NCBI GenBank assembly: GCA_947561585.1
Contig: CANNZV010000511.1
Coordinates: 268,632-332,631 of the forward strand
Reading direction: 5' to 3'
DNA length: 64,000 bases
From: Caprella mutica
Taxonomy: Eukaryota; Arthropoda; Malacostraca; Amphipoda; Caprellidae
Part shown: positions 19,870-31,075 of the stretch, one piece after another
Position numbering within the stretch: position 1 is the stretch's first letter
Layout of the letters: every line of letters starts with the position of its first letter
The notes under the pieces: generated by a model
Database searches by the model: none
What the model saw: the letters and a program-made list of their open reading frames with translations, nothing else
What the model was told of the DNA's origin: nothing
Translations under genes and position numbers: made by a program

Positions 19870-20911
19870 GCCCTGACAGTATTTATAGAGATTTATCAAA
19901 TTCTGCAGGCTTAGCGTCAATTTCTAAATTGAAACAGGCTGGTGTAGTTAACCCTGCTAAATATTTAAGCTCTAAAGACTCTTACACACTACATAAAGTA
20001 TCCAAAAAAAAGTTCAAAAGAAGAATGTTCGTGGTTAAAGGACCAGGAATTACTGTTGCTGTCGACGCAGCTTACATGACACACTATCAAAAAGACAATG
20101 ATGGATTTAAATATTTGTTAGTTTTCATTGATATTTTCAGTCGTTATTTAACTGTGTATATGGTTAAATCATTGAAAAGTGGTGATGTCTTACCGAAAAT
20201 CGAACATTTTTTTTCAAATTCGATTTATAAATATTCAAACATGCTTACAGATGAAGGGGTAGAATTCAAATCTTAGTAATTGAATTATTAAATAAAATAA
20301 AGGTATGCGGATATCATATTTTCAATCGAGAGATCAAGGCATCACATAGTGAGCGTGTAATAAGGACGTTAAAAATGAAGATTAGTCGATATATAACAGA
20401 GTTTAACACTGAAAGGTATATTGATATATTACCAATTATCGTTCGAACTTACAATCTCACAAAACATAGAGGTTTACATTATAAGACACCTGTAGATATT
20501 CATTTAATTACTAACTGGGAAAAAATTGTTGATTCATTCAAACAAATGTATAAAAAAGAACGCATTCTAAAATCTAATCCATTAACATCATTGTTCAGAG
20601 TTGGTGAACATGTACGCGTTTCTTTAGAGAAAAAAAAATTTGATAAAGAGTCCCATATAAAAAATTCAAGGGAAATTTTTAAAGTTGCTAAAATAAATAA
20701 AACACATCCTTTTACATATTCCCTAGTTGATTTGGAAAACAAGGAAATAAAAGGAAGTTTCTATAATCAGGAGTTGATAGCTGTGGAAAATTCAGGCAAA
20801 TATAGAGTAAAAATTCTGAAATCAAGAAAAAAGGGGAAAAAGAGGGTATTTCTCGTTAAGTATTTGGATTATCCAGATTCAAATATTGAATGGGTGAATC
20901 AATTGGTATAG
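19854..20911 (+). pseudogene. Retroviral-type integrase with chromodomain, broken by one-base frameshift
   Basis: The integrase inserts the element and makes the 6-bp duplication. The first frame (19854-20276) has the catalytic Asp residues in VAVDAAYM (~residue 69) and LTDEGVEF (~132) and ends at TAG 20274-20276. The homologous continuation, including the third catalytic residue (Glu, in SERVIRTL near 20351), lies in the -1 frame from about 20273 and runs to 20911. It ends in a chromodomain-like segment (FLVKYLDYPDSNIEWV). The two frames overlap at the break and the family spacing is otherwise normal, so a single-base loss or a sequencing error in TTCAAATCTTAG explains it. I see no heptamer or other slippery site suggesting programmed frameshifting. 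The N-terminal zinc finger of retroviral integrases is absent, as in many Polintons. Confidence 0.88.
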
Positions 20912-20929
20912 AAAGAGTTAGTGTATTAG

Positions 20930-21214
20930 TTGATGAGAAAGAACAATAAAGAACGTTTCAATTATTTAAAATTAATTAAAATAAAAGAGTTAAAACTTCT
21001 GAGTGAAATATGTTTGAATATCGTTAAAGGAAATTTAAAATTATCAAAGAGAGCTAAATTAATTCTGGTTAGAGTGAAGAAAATATTATTTAAATTAGCA
21101 TCTAGAACGGTTAAATTCGACGTTAAAAGGAAACTTTGGTTAGGTTTGAAAGGATTACACATATTGAATATACTATTACCAATTATACAAAATGAAATTC
21201 TTTTATCTAGTTAA
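20930..21214 (+). CDS. Small basic Polinton protein, conserved type
   Basis: A 94-aa, Lys/Leu/Ile-rich, likely helical protein. The core pattern (LLSEICLNIVKGNLKLSK, then FKLASRTVKFDVKRKLW) matches a small ORF that regularly follows the integrase gene in animal Polintons, as I recall that family; its function is not known to me. The C-terminus is hydrophobic (LHILNILLPII), which may be a membrane-interacting helix. It starts 18 bp after the integrase stop and overlaps the next ORF by 23 bp in another frame. The gene is intact. Confidence 0.65.
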   Translation: MMRKNNKERFNYLKLIKIKELKLLSEICLNIVKGNLKLSKRAKLILVRVKKILFKLASRTVKFDVKRKLWLGLKGLHILNILLPIIQNEILLSS

Positions 21215-21725
21215 GGTTGAAGATTATGAAAACTTGAAGAAATCATGTGAATCAAAAATAGCTGAAGAAGAAAACGAAGAATTAGCTAACCAAAAACATA
21301 TAATTAAAGACAGTCACTTACCAGATGAAGTCAAGATAAAATTATTGTCACAAAAAAATAATTTTGAGGAAAAATCACAGGAACCTGTACAAATTGATGA
21401 AGCTATGACAGATATGGATATAACATCGATAACTAATACTTTACCTGAAAAATATAGGGATGAAGCAAAATCACTTTTAATGTATCTGTTGGATCATATC
21501 ACAATATCAAAATACGGGTTTGTGAAACACGAAAAATTCATAAAGTCGTTGCGCATCGAGAACCTTTTGCATTCCTTAATGGTGTCTCGTGCAAAAATAC
21601 ATAATGGAGTTGAAGAATTACTTAACATTGTTCCTATAGAAGAGAAGTATATTCTCAATAAAAAATTAACGAAAGGTGGTGGTGTTTCAATTACATCTTC
21701 TAAAAATAAATGGGAAATATTTTAA
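21192..21725 (+). CDS. Polinton accessory protein, 177 aa, function unknown
   Basis: The product starts MKFFYLVKVEDYENL and has an acidic, likely helical first third (EEENEELANQK), a phrase HLPDEVKIKLLSQKN near residue 47, and a second helical domain (TLPEKYRDEAKSLLMYLLDH, about 87-106) ending KWEIF. Comparable proteins with an LP-x-x-x-x-KLL segment followed by a short globular domain occur beside the small basic ORF in other Polintons (from memory). A GGG turn near residue 163 may be a protease site or linker. No enzyme motif is visible. Confidence 0.6.
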   Translation: MKFFYLVKVEDYENLKKSCESKIAEEENEELANQKHIIKDSHLPDEVKIKLLSQKNNFEEKSQEPVQIDEAMTDMDITSITNTLPEKYRDEAKSLLMYLLDHITISKYGFVKHEKFIKSLRIENLLHSLMVSRAKIHNGVEELLNIVPIEEKYILNKKLTKGGGVSITSSKNKWEIF

Positions 21726-21970
21726 GATGAATAAAGATCTCAAATGCAAAATATCACAAAATTTAACTCGGTGATTTATCTTTTCATGTAGATCTTTTTC
21801 TATAGATAGTTTCGTATAGTTATATTATCAAATTATTTTGAATATCTGCCAGAGGTAGAAATCGAAAAACTTGGTGACCTACATATATTTCTTTATCAGA
21901 TTGCTCATTCTCTAAAGAGTTAATACTAAGTAGGCATACTGTACCACCCCTTACGACAACAGAGCTGTGG

Positions 21971-21978
21971 TATAAATA
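21971..21978 (+). promoter_or_regulatory. TATA box (TATAAATA) of right-end spliced gene
   Basis: TATAAATA lies 92 bp before the ATG at 22070, giving a predicted start near 22000-22008 (CTATTAACAGTATTG) and a 5' leader of about 65 bases. The 344 bp between 21725 and 22070 contain no other recognisable signal. Confidence 0.65.
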
Positions 21979-22069
21979 TAGCTACGTGTCTATGTCCTAT
22001 TAACAGTATTGTGTTGTATCTCGTAATCCTCACCACCCCAGTGCTTACCCAAGAAAGAAAACATCAATC

Positions 22070-23242
22070 ATGTCTGGACAAAAAAAGGAAAACTTTACGG
22101 ATCTTTCGGAATATGTGGATGGAATGCCTGAATTTACTGCTGATGATCTTAAAGATACTAATAGCTGGGTGCATTCTGGTAAGTTGTGATTATGTAGTTG
22201 AATTAAATAATTTCATATTAAATCAATTATATTTTTTTCATATATTTTTTATTCTTAATTTATCATTCAATAATATATGTAAAGATTTTGTATTAATATC
22301 TATATATTTCAGAATCGCAAAAACACTTCATGTGTATGACTCCTGATGAAGCGCATAGAGCTTCTCTCTTACATCCGTTTACATTAAGAGAAGAATTGGA
22401 GAGAGGATCAGTGCCAACTGATTATGGAATTTTAACCCAAAGAAATCCAGGTATGTACGGAACATTGATTTGATTTTCAATGACTTGATAATTGAATATT
22501 TAAGTTACTTCAAATTGAAAAAATGTAATAGATTTTATTTAAAAGTTGTTTGTTGTTGTTATGTGTTCAATTTGGTATGTGTTTCTTTTCAGATTCTCAA
22601 AGCATGTTAAGTTCACCACCCTTGTCAACAATGACTAGAAACATCACCGAGTTACCCTCTACATCCAGCGGAGTCTACGAACGGAGCGTTAGCATAAAAA
22701 CTTCAAACCGTGTTAGCACTCCTATACCTGTCATTAATAGTGTTATGCCATTACACGCCTCTTCACCAGGTACATCTGTATCAATTATTAGACTTCCTCG
22801 TGACCATCATGCAACACAAGATGGTAGAACACAAAGTATTACAACGACAACTGATATTATAGATACCCCTATATCCAACCTAAATGCAAAACCTAAAAGG
22901 TTAAATGAGAAGAATCGAAATACCCCTCTTAACAAGAGAATTAAAAAATGTGATGTCCCCCCTGCAATAAAACGTAAAAAAGGTGTTTGTGAACCCTCAA
23001 GACGAAAAAAATCAATTCCAATTTTAGATTTGGAAAGTGAAAATGAGGAGGTGGAGATTGGTAGGAACACTATCGAGACTAGAGTAGTGCCAAAAGAAGA
23101 GGATGATGTTGATATCGCATTAGAGAGAAGCAAGTCCTCCTTGATGGAAAGTGTGCTGCGTGCTCAAGGGGTTAAAAGAGCTCTTGAATGCGAAATAGAA
23201 GAGTTAATTGAATGGCTTAGCAAGAAACCCAAAAAAAAATAA
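22070..23242 (+). CDS. Right-end spliced Polinton gene, three exons, unknown basic nuclear-type protein
   Basis: Proposed exons are 22070-22178, 22313-22450 and 22593-23242, each with GT-AG borders (GTAAGT…TTTCAG; GTATGT…TTTTCAG) and phase 1, giving 298 codons before the stop. The first exon encodes an acidic start (MSGQKKENFTDLSEYVDG), the second a short globular piece (CMTPDEAHRASLLHPF), and the third a Ser/Thr/Pro-rich part followed by Lys/Arg clusters (NKRIKKCDV, AIKRKKG, SRRKKS) and an acidic-helical end (EIEELIEWLSKKPKKK). It looks like a nuclear DNA-associated protein. A terminal protein or regulator is possible because it adjoins the right inverted repeat, but I cannot assign it. The splice sites and continuous phase are strong evidence that the gene is real. 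Confidence 0.75.
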
Positions 23243-23249
23243 TTTTGTG

Positions 23250-24198
23250 TGCTATTAAAATCATGTCACATTTGTTAATGTATTTTAAATGTATATTATT
23301 TTTCTTTGAAAATAAAAATTAATAACTTGAATGTAAAACAGTTAATGTATAGTTTATTAAATATGAAAATAGTTATTTTAATTTAATATATATTCATCAT
23401 TATTGTATTCAGAAATGTATCATTATTATTATTTTAAATATATCTTGAGTATTAAATCCCATCTTTCTCTCATTCCTCATGGATTTACAATTGTAGTTCA
23501 TAAGATATTATTCCTTCTATAAAGAAACAATTTTTTATTCAGATATAAATATTAACCTAGTAGAAACTACCTCAAATGAAATCTATATGATAAAAAAAAG
23601 AGAACCTACTTAAAAAAACAGCTTCGAGTTATTTCAATGAGCCCCTACTGGAAAAGGCACTTACCTGACCCAAATGATTATCTGTTACAATCAGCAACCT
23701 AGTTACACTGTTTGGGAAGAAGGGGGCTGTGCCCCCCCTCCTAACATACTTTCAACTTATTTCAATAAAAATATATTTATTTTAAATACCCATTCTAATT
23801 TCTTATCTAATAAAAAAACTGTTACCCAATTAAATTACGCAACCGCCCGGTGCCCCCCGCGTGTCTTTGGGGAGGAGGGGGCTGTGCCCCCTCCTAACAT
23901 AATTTCAATAAAATAATATTTATTTCAAATATCCAACCTAATTTCTTATCTGATAACAAAATTGTAGCCTAATTAAATTACGCACCCGCCTTTGCCCCCC
24001 TCGCGTGCCCCCCTCGCCCGGGGGGGTAGGGGCTAGATGTACCATACTACCAAAAATAATATTTATTTCAAATATCCAACCTAATTTCTTATCTGATAAC
24101 AAAATTGTAACCTAATTAAATTACGCACCCGATTTTGCCCCCCTCGCGTGCCCCCCTCGGCCAGGGGCAGGGGCTAGATGTACCATACTACCACTACT
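23250..24198 (-). repeat. Polinton right terminal inverted repeat (~949 bp)
   Basis: This is the inverted copy of 8352-9302, beginning just 7 bp after the stop of the right-end gene. It includes the same iterated 140-150-bp GC-headed units in the outer half. Differences from the left copy are limited to about three indels, in C/G runs (near 24010) and an AT run (near 23770). Confidence 0.95.
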
Positions 24199-24204
24199 AT
24201 CTAG
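24199..24204. other. Polinton target-site duplication, right copy (ATCTAG)
   Basis: This is an identical copy of 8346-8351, directly after the last base of the right inverted repeat. Confidence 0.95.
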
Positions 24205-25331
24205 TGCCCATGCAGACTCTTAATGCCCTTCCAGTAGATTCTTCCAGTGTGCCACAGTCATTCTCGGTCAATGCTGTTGTATCAGTGTCTCCTGTTTCTA
24301 CTACTGCATCAGAGCCATTTGATGTTCCTTTGGATGTGCAAACTCCTGACCTGCAATCGTATTGTGATCCCGTTACACAGTCCTCTGTTGCTGCATCTGT
24401 GCCACATTCTTCTGATGCTTCTCCCATGATACTTACTTCTAATGTTTCATTCATGTCACTTACATGCAATTCTCCTGTGACGCAATCACATAACACTCCT
24501 CCTGTGACACAGTCATCCTCCTCTCCTCCGATGATCCATTCATTAGAAACTCCTCATATGGCACATAGTTCACTTGATCATGTTACAAAGCCAGCTGTCA
24601 CTCCTCCACGTACACAGTCATTGGATATTCGGACACCGATGCCACTAACTAATAATCAAGAGAAAATATTGCCGATTTCATCTGATTCTTCACAAATGTC
24701 ACCTCTGCTTAATACGCCTCCTTCGATACCAGAATCTATATTTGCTGCTCCTCTTGACTTGCAGTCAGTTACTGATTCATTTCCAATCCCACACTATTCA
24801 AATTCACCTTCTGCATCTCCTAAAACTGTTTCTGCTTCAAATAACGAATCTATTTCTGTTATTCAATGTCCAACTAATCCACTTTCAGTTGCTGATTTAC
24901 GCATCAAACCTACAATTGATTTAATTTCCCAGTCAGATCTACCAGCTCCTCACCAAATCTCACGAGAGGGAAAATCTTCATCCGTGGTAATAAGCAAAGC
25001 ATCTTGTTCTAAAGAACCTGTATTTTGGGAAGGGAAAATTACCCTTGAAAAGCGAAAGGCTCCCAAAGAAAGACATCCCTTTGCTATCAGTAGCTCCAAA
25101 TATAGAAAGTTCATTCTTGAAAAAGAACATAAATCAAAGAAAAAACAAAAGAATGATGACTGGCAATGTGTGTATTGCAAATTGTTGTATTCTGAAGATG
25201 TTTCAAATAAAAGGGAAGCCACCTGGATTAATTGTGATTCTTGTGAGAGAAAAATGCATTTAAGCTGTGTATGCAGAATGTACTTAGACAAAATATATGT
25301 TTATAATCCAAATAATACTGCAAAAAGTTGA
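24199..25331 (+). pseudogene. pogo-like transposase, 3' part with PHD-type finger
   Basis: The left frame reaches the target duplication in the same register in which this part continues: codon CTA spans 8348-8350 on the left and 24201-24203 on the right. This part encodes a long Ser/Thr/Pro/Val tail with recurring S-P-P-V-T-Q-S-like phrases (24205-25000). A Lys-rich linker follows, then a Cys/His cluster: WQCVYCKLLY, then WINCDSCERKMHLSCV (25160-25270). That spacing fits a PHD or PHD-like zinc finger, a known C-terminal addition in some pogo-type transposases. The frame stops at 25329-25331. The open stretch back to 24135 lies inside the Polinton repeat and is not part of the gene. Confidence 0.85.
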
Positions 25332-25559
25332 AAAAAAACTAGAAATGAGGAATTTAACTTGCAGTTTTATGCCTGTCAATTTTCCGGACATAAATTAATT
25401 CCCTCTACTTACATAGTAACTACTGTGTTTCATGAGTGCCAAACCATTACCAAGTTCCATCTCCCCAATGGATTCATTCAGTGCAATGTCCGTAGACTGT
25501 GATTACAAATCCGATTTTGATCTTCACATTGGACGCTACGATAGAAAGTAAATAACATT

Positions 25560-26393
25560 GATTGGATGAGCTTAATGGTAAGGTGTAAGTGTAATAAAGA
25601 GGTATTAGACAGTAAATAGGTGTAATTGATGGTAAGGTGTAAATGTAACAGAGAGGTATTAGACAGTGAATATGTGTAATTGATGGCAAGGTGTAAGTGT
25701 AACAGAGAGGTAATAGACAGTAAATAGGTGTAATTGATGGTAAGGTGTAAGTAATAGAGAGGTATTAGACAGTAAATAGGTGTAATTGATGGCAAGGTGT
25801 AAGTGTAATAGAGAGGTATTAGACAGTAAATAGGTGTAATTGATGGTAAGGTGTAAATGTAACAGAGAGGTATTAGACAGTGAATATGTGTAATTGATGG
25901 CAAGGTGTAAGTGTAACAGAGAGGTAATAGACAGTAAATAGGTGTAATTGATGGTAAGGTGTAAGTGTAATAAAGAGGTATTAGACAGTAAATAGGTGTA
26001 ATTGATGGTAAGGTGTAAATGTAACAGAGAGGTATTAGACAGTGAATATGTGTAATTGATGGCAAGGTTTAAGTGTAACAGAGAGGTAATAGACAGTAAA
26101 TAGGTGTAATTGATGGTAAGGTGTAAGTAATAGAGAGGTATTAGACAGTAAATATGTGTAATTGATGGCAAGGTGTAAGTGTAATAGAGAGTTATTAGAC
26201 AGTAAATAGGTGTAATTGATGGTAAGGTGTAAGTGTAATAGACAGGTATTAGACAGTAAATAGGTGTAATTGATGGTAAGGTGTAAGTGTAATAGACAGG
26301 TATTAGACAGTAAATAGGTGTAATTGATGATCAGATGTGAGTGTAACAGAGAGGTACTGATCAGTAAATCAGTGTAATTTATGGTAAGGTATG
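25560..26393. repeat. 54-bp minisatellite, left part (~15 copies)
   Basis: The unit includes GAGGTATTAGACAGTAAATA followed by GGTGTAATTGATGGTAAGG. Because 54 is a multiple of 3, long minus-strand frames stay open across it, but these are artefacts. Within the left part a higher-order pattern of variant units (AGTAAATAGG, AGTGAATATG, GGCAAGG) repeats every four to five units. The array continues at 33440 beyond the inserted element. Confidence 0.95.
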
Positions 26394-26401
26394 ATTGTAA
26401 C
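26394..26401. other. Target-site duplication ATTGTAAC, left copy
   Basis: ATTGTAAC occurs just before the element end at 26402 and again at 33432-33439. In uninterrupted minisatellite units the equivalent position reads GTGTAAC followed by AGAGAGG, which is what follows the right copy. Confidence 0.8.
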
Positions 26402-27889
26402 GGTGCACCGACAGTTGGGCCCAGGACAATTGGGCCCGCAGACAATTGGGCCCAGGACAATAAGCCCCAGACAATTGGGTCCCAAAACAATTAAGCCCAG
26501 AAAAAAATGGGCAGAAGACACAATAAAGAAATGTTATCTTGTTTTTACTAGGGAAGTGACAATATTATCTTTGAAATATACTTCATATTCTCTAAAAATA
26601 TGTCTATATTTTTTTAATTCAATTCATATACTTTATAAGTTATAAATTAGAAAGCCCCTTTAATCACATTTGGATGGTAATCTCATGATTCAATGTAATG
26701 AAAATCTTTGAGGTATTTAAATAAGTCATACTATTTTGAATCATGTCATATGGATCCAATGTGTAGTGTACATCGTCTGACAAAGACAAATATTTGGTAA
26801 AAAAATGGATTAATTTTAAAGGTTATACGTTTCATAGCACAGTTGTTGGGATAAAATGAGATTATGAGAATACATTTTGTAATAATAATTCATAAACCTC
26901 TTCAATATTGAACAATGAACAGGCTTCAAATAATTCACATTAACTTTAATTCAATTTGTATGTTCCAATAATTACGGCATGTCAAAAATACCTACATTCT
27001 TATTTTCTATTGGCTACACTTCACTCTGAAAGAAAAGTGTACTTAACCGAACCTATATATAGTTTCATACAAACCACAATGTTGGTCATTTTTAAACCAT
27101 ACCACAGCTGTTGTTTGAATCAAACATCATGAATTTATAATATAATTTTACCTACATACATGTACTTTATCTTACCTACATCTATCACAATTCTAACTAC
27201 AGCTGAATGTTTATTTTACCTACATACATGCAATTCAAACCACAGCTGTGGTTAAACATTACTTACATGCTTGTGAATTAAACTACAGCTGGATGTCTAT
27301 TTTACCAACATGAATGCAATTCAAACCTCATGTAAAAGAATATTTAACTGATAAACTAATCCTTCAAACTACAGTCGCTAAGCAATTTTACCTACATGCA
27401 TTTTATTTTAGTCACTTGGATAATGTTTACTTTAGCTACACTCGATTACAAAATACTGTAGTAATCAAATTCAGAAGAATACATATATAATTTAGCATGA
27501 AGATTAACTAATAAATATAGAGTGATAATATTTCTGTTAAGTTAGTTAAAATAGATACAATATAAATAATTAAATTGGATATTTAGCAAATCTTTCCATA
27601 TTTAACAAATCAATGTAATAAAACTCAAAATTAATGAATTAAATTTAATATAAAATGAACAATTTCAGAAACACACATTACTTGGTAAACACTAGAAAGA
27701 AGAAAATTATTATAGTTTCTCAGAAGCTAGAAAAATTGAAAAAGTTACCAACTTATGTATCATTAAACATGAATAAAATATTCAAGAAACATAACAGTTC
27801 TTTTCAAACTCATTTAATAGATTACTAAATTTGAGATCACACCATCAAAGGAGAAACTGCAACTAGATTAAAACTTGAAAGATAGATTA

Positions 27890-28015
27890 TAACTCGAAAA
27901 CTAGACTATAACTCTAAAACTAGATTATAACTCGAAAACTAGATTATAACTCGAAAACTAGAATATAACTCGAAAACTAGATTATAACTCGAAAACTAGA
28001 TTATAACTCGAGGAA
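27890..28015. repeat. 19-bp tandem repeat (~7 copies)
   Basis: The unit is ACTCGAAAACTAGATTATA with few changes. It lies inside the 7-kb element. Confidence 0.9.
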
Positions 28016-28309
28016 TCAAGAAAAAGTTGTATATAGTTATGTTAAAAAAGCCCAAATAAAGCTTCCTTGTAGCTCCAAGATTTAAATACCCAAACAAATA
28101 AAAAGTTATTTAGTAGTTCATGAACTGAATTGTTCACAGCTAGTTATTTCTCAAAGCGACTCACCAAAACAGTGACGCATGGTTCTTTCAAATCATACAT
28201 TGAATGAATATTGTGCAATGATGTTCACAGTAATGTAAAAATGTTTTAGCACTCCTTGCAATATTGCAAATTCAAAACTTGGGACAGTTTAAAATTCTAC
28301 ATCAATCGT

Positions 28310-28680
28310 CTTCAAAAAGTAATGGCACCCAAAACATAATGTCATCAGAGGATACTTGATCAACTTCAGAAGACTTTGAAGATGGGTGGCTGGAATGAGA
28401 CTAAGAAGGATGATTACTTCTCTTGCCACCTATCCTCTTCAATAGTTAGCCATATGACTGAAAAGAAAATTACAAAGCATCAATTAATGAACATTTTCCC
28501 TTTCATAGTTAGCTAGAAGTCAAATAAATAGGTATAACTTACAGAAACTTACCTCTAAAAGTTAACACCAACATCATCAGCAGTTGTGGGCCTCAATCTC
28601 TTGTTGTTGTGATGATGTTAGCAAAAGTATGCAAGCCACCCTAAAAGTCTTCATTAGAATGTCTCTGGTATCTGCAAAAT
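28310..28680 (-). pseudogene. Possible exon remnants of an element-borne gene
   Basis: On the minus strand, 28671-28554 is bounded by ATTTTGCAG and GTAAGTTTCTG, and a second segment begins after TTTTCAG at about 28460 and ends in a stop near 28310. Together they imply a short GT-AG intron of about 90 bp. Translated pieces (RLRPTTADDVGVNF; SSEVDQVSSDDIMFWV) contain frame breaks. I do not recognise the protein. It could be the tail of a lost transposase gene of the 7-kb element or chance. Confidence 0.25.
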
Positions 28681-31075
28681 ATATGGAATTAGGAAATAGT
28701 TGAGAATAGTTAGTACAATTGAGAGATTAAGGCTAATTACTGACTAGCTATGTAGCAATAATTAGCAAAAAAACTAAAATTCAGAATGAATATAGTGATA
28801 ATTGTTAAAATAAGCCTCCGCAAGTGATATAAAACAGTCTTAGATTAAGTAACAGCAAGAACATATTTCCTTTATCCAATGGACTTCTCTTAATTAGAAT
28901 TAAATATAGTAGATTTTGAAGATGAGAATGAATATAATTGAATGAGAAAAATAATAAATTAGCTATCATGCAGTTATTGATGACAACTTAGAATTAAAGT
29001 TGTCATCTTAGAATAAAGCTAGCAGCTAGAATGTAGCTGCTAGCTACTGAATTTCAATCACTTAGTAGCTACTGTTACCAAAAATTCATATAACTCTGAA
29101 AAAGAGCCATGTGAAAGTCATGGTATCTATAAAAAGATAAAATTCTATAAAAGCTATGGGAGATTCTGAATTATGGGTTGATTTAATCCCAAATAATTAA
29201 ATTGTTACCGAGGGCCAGAAAATAACTATCTCAAATCCAGTCTGCTAAATATTAATTTGTTTTAATATTTTCTGTGCATAAAATACTTATTTTCTTCTTC
29301 AATTTACATTTATTTTGTTGAAAACAGAATGCAAAATAGAGAATTCTAGATTAATTTACCAGTTTCAGTAGTCTGGTGTTTATATTAAAGTATTTGATAA
29401 CATAGAATACACTATTTAAAAATTCATTTGGCATACAGTTGAAATTAATAAATGCAATGAATTTTAAAATCCCATTAACTGATCATCATATATCAAAGTC
29501 CATAGAAACTGATCTCAAAAAATCTAATTTGATTATTGTTCTCAACTTGTCATTGAAATACAAGTAATATAAAAGAAACTTAAAGATAATTTTCACAGAA
29601 AAGGATAAAAAATATTCCATATTCTGCAGACTGCCAACAAAACAATCAAGTCATCAGAGATAATTATGAAATTTAGAACATAATTATAGCTATAGTCTGT
29701 AAGTGGTGTACAGAACTAGGTACTCTAACTTTAAAATTAAAATCATGAAAAAGCCAGCAAACAAATTAATTCAATTGGCTAGTTTTCCATGCAGTGGGCA
29801 CTAGGTAACTGTCTAACATTATTGATTTAGCAATTTTCCCTCAAAATATTAAAGGGAAAATAATGATAAATAAAGAATAAGAATTTAAGATAAAAGAAAA
29901 ACAACCCAGTTTACCATCAAATACAATCTGGGAGAACTGGTGAAAAAATTGGAGAGTTCATGGACCACATAATTTTACTTGGACATCAGTCTGTATTTTA
30001 ACATTTTCTGTACGAACAGTTTTTAATTTCTTCTCTTATATACATGTATTTTGCTTGGAAGAGAAGGAAAATAGAGGATATCTTGGAAAGCACTTTACCA
30101 GTTTCTGCAATTTGGCCAGGGCAGAGTCAGAGATTAAGAGTGACACTGTGGCAGACAGTCTGACAGAGACTTTAAAAAATTTACACCAATATACTATATT
30201 GTAATTAGGATTATATTACATACAAGCACCCTAGAAGTAGAGGCTAGAGCAAATTAAAGATTATGGTCAGTTGCCTATAGGCAATGATGCAATAGGAGAT
30301 TCTACCTTGGATCTTTTTCAATTATAAACAGCTAGGCTCACAGTGGCTAGGCTGATATCCTATTTTATTATTTTTCAGAATGAATTGATCACAGAAAACA
30401 ATTCTAGCCTATTTTATGTTCTGATTTATATCCCTATTACTATAAATTTAAGCACTGAGAATTGCTGAAATTAAATTAGGGTTACCACCAAAATACACAC
30501 CTACCTTCGTTGATATTTAACTGAAACTGACGTGCTATTCCAGTTTCCCGCCTGATTTACATTAAATTTACATACATGTGATTAATAATTTCATAGTAAT
30601 ACTCTAACTACATAAGGACGGTTATATATACTGACAATGGGAAATAATTTACCTACATGCAAGTTTATTTTTGATTTGTTCTGTAGGTAAGGTAAACTGA
30701 CATGGATGATGCGAATTTCTAACCACAGAAAAATAAAATTTTACCAACATTTCGTGCGTTTATACTGACTAGAGAATTAAACCACATGCTGTAGTTCATA
30801 TACACCTAGCACATTACTGGAATTAACTACTTTAGCGTATAATCAACCCACAATGAGTTTTACTACAGTGTGTTGTTTGATGTCCAAATATTATTTCTCT
30901 CAGTGCAACTACAGAATGATTGTAAGGTGAGAGATCTTTAGTCAACAAAAGAAATTCTAATTATAGTCAATTGACCTAAATTAGTTGACGAATTTCTTCC
31001 TCACTCTACTTCTGCAGTAAAGATACAGATAATAGGATGAAATATAAATAGATCAAAAAGAATTTAATCAGAATT

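Larger units (their letters stand above)
8352..24198. mobile_element. Polinton/Maverick element, nearly complete, 15,847 bp
   Basis: The element is bounded by inverted repeats of about 950 bp beginning AGTAGTGGTAGTATGG and by 6-bp direct repeats ATCTAG. It carries the full Polinton hallmark set: family B DNA polymerase, retroviral-type integrase, A32-type packaging ATPase, adenain-like protease, double jelly-roll capsid protein and penton-like minor capsid protein. Most genes read rightward; one small ORF near the left end reads leftward. The size is typical for the group (15-20 kb). It lies inside the reading frame of an older pogo-like transposon, and removing it with one target copy leaves that frame in register. 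The two inverted repeats differ by only a few bases, mainly in homopolymer runs, which suggests recent insertion. The integrase frame is broken. The capsid genes are open, but whether they are expressed cannot be seen. Confidence 0.97.

Noticed and set aside
20262..20285. Programmed -1 frameshifting in the integrase
   Set aside because: No X-XXY-YYZ heptamer or evident downstream structure at the overlap; a simple indel is the better explanation.
24135..24198. N-terminal extension of the right pogo frame into the Polinton repeat
   Set aside because: The bases belong to the inverted repeat, and the same sequence gives an unrelated frame at the left end (8179-8415 minus).
25474..26490. Several long minus-strand frames of Thr/Leu/Tyr/Ile-rich repeats
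   Set aside because: They exist only because the 54-bp minisatellite unit is a multiple of three; no unique domain, start context or splice structure.
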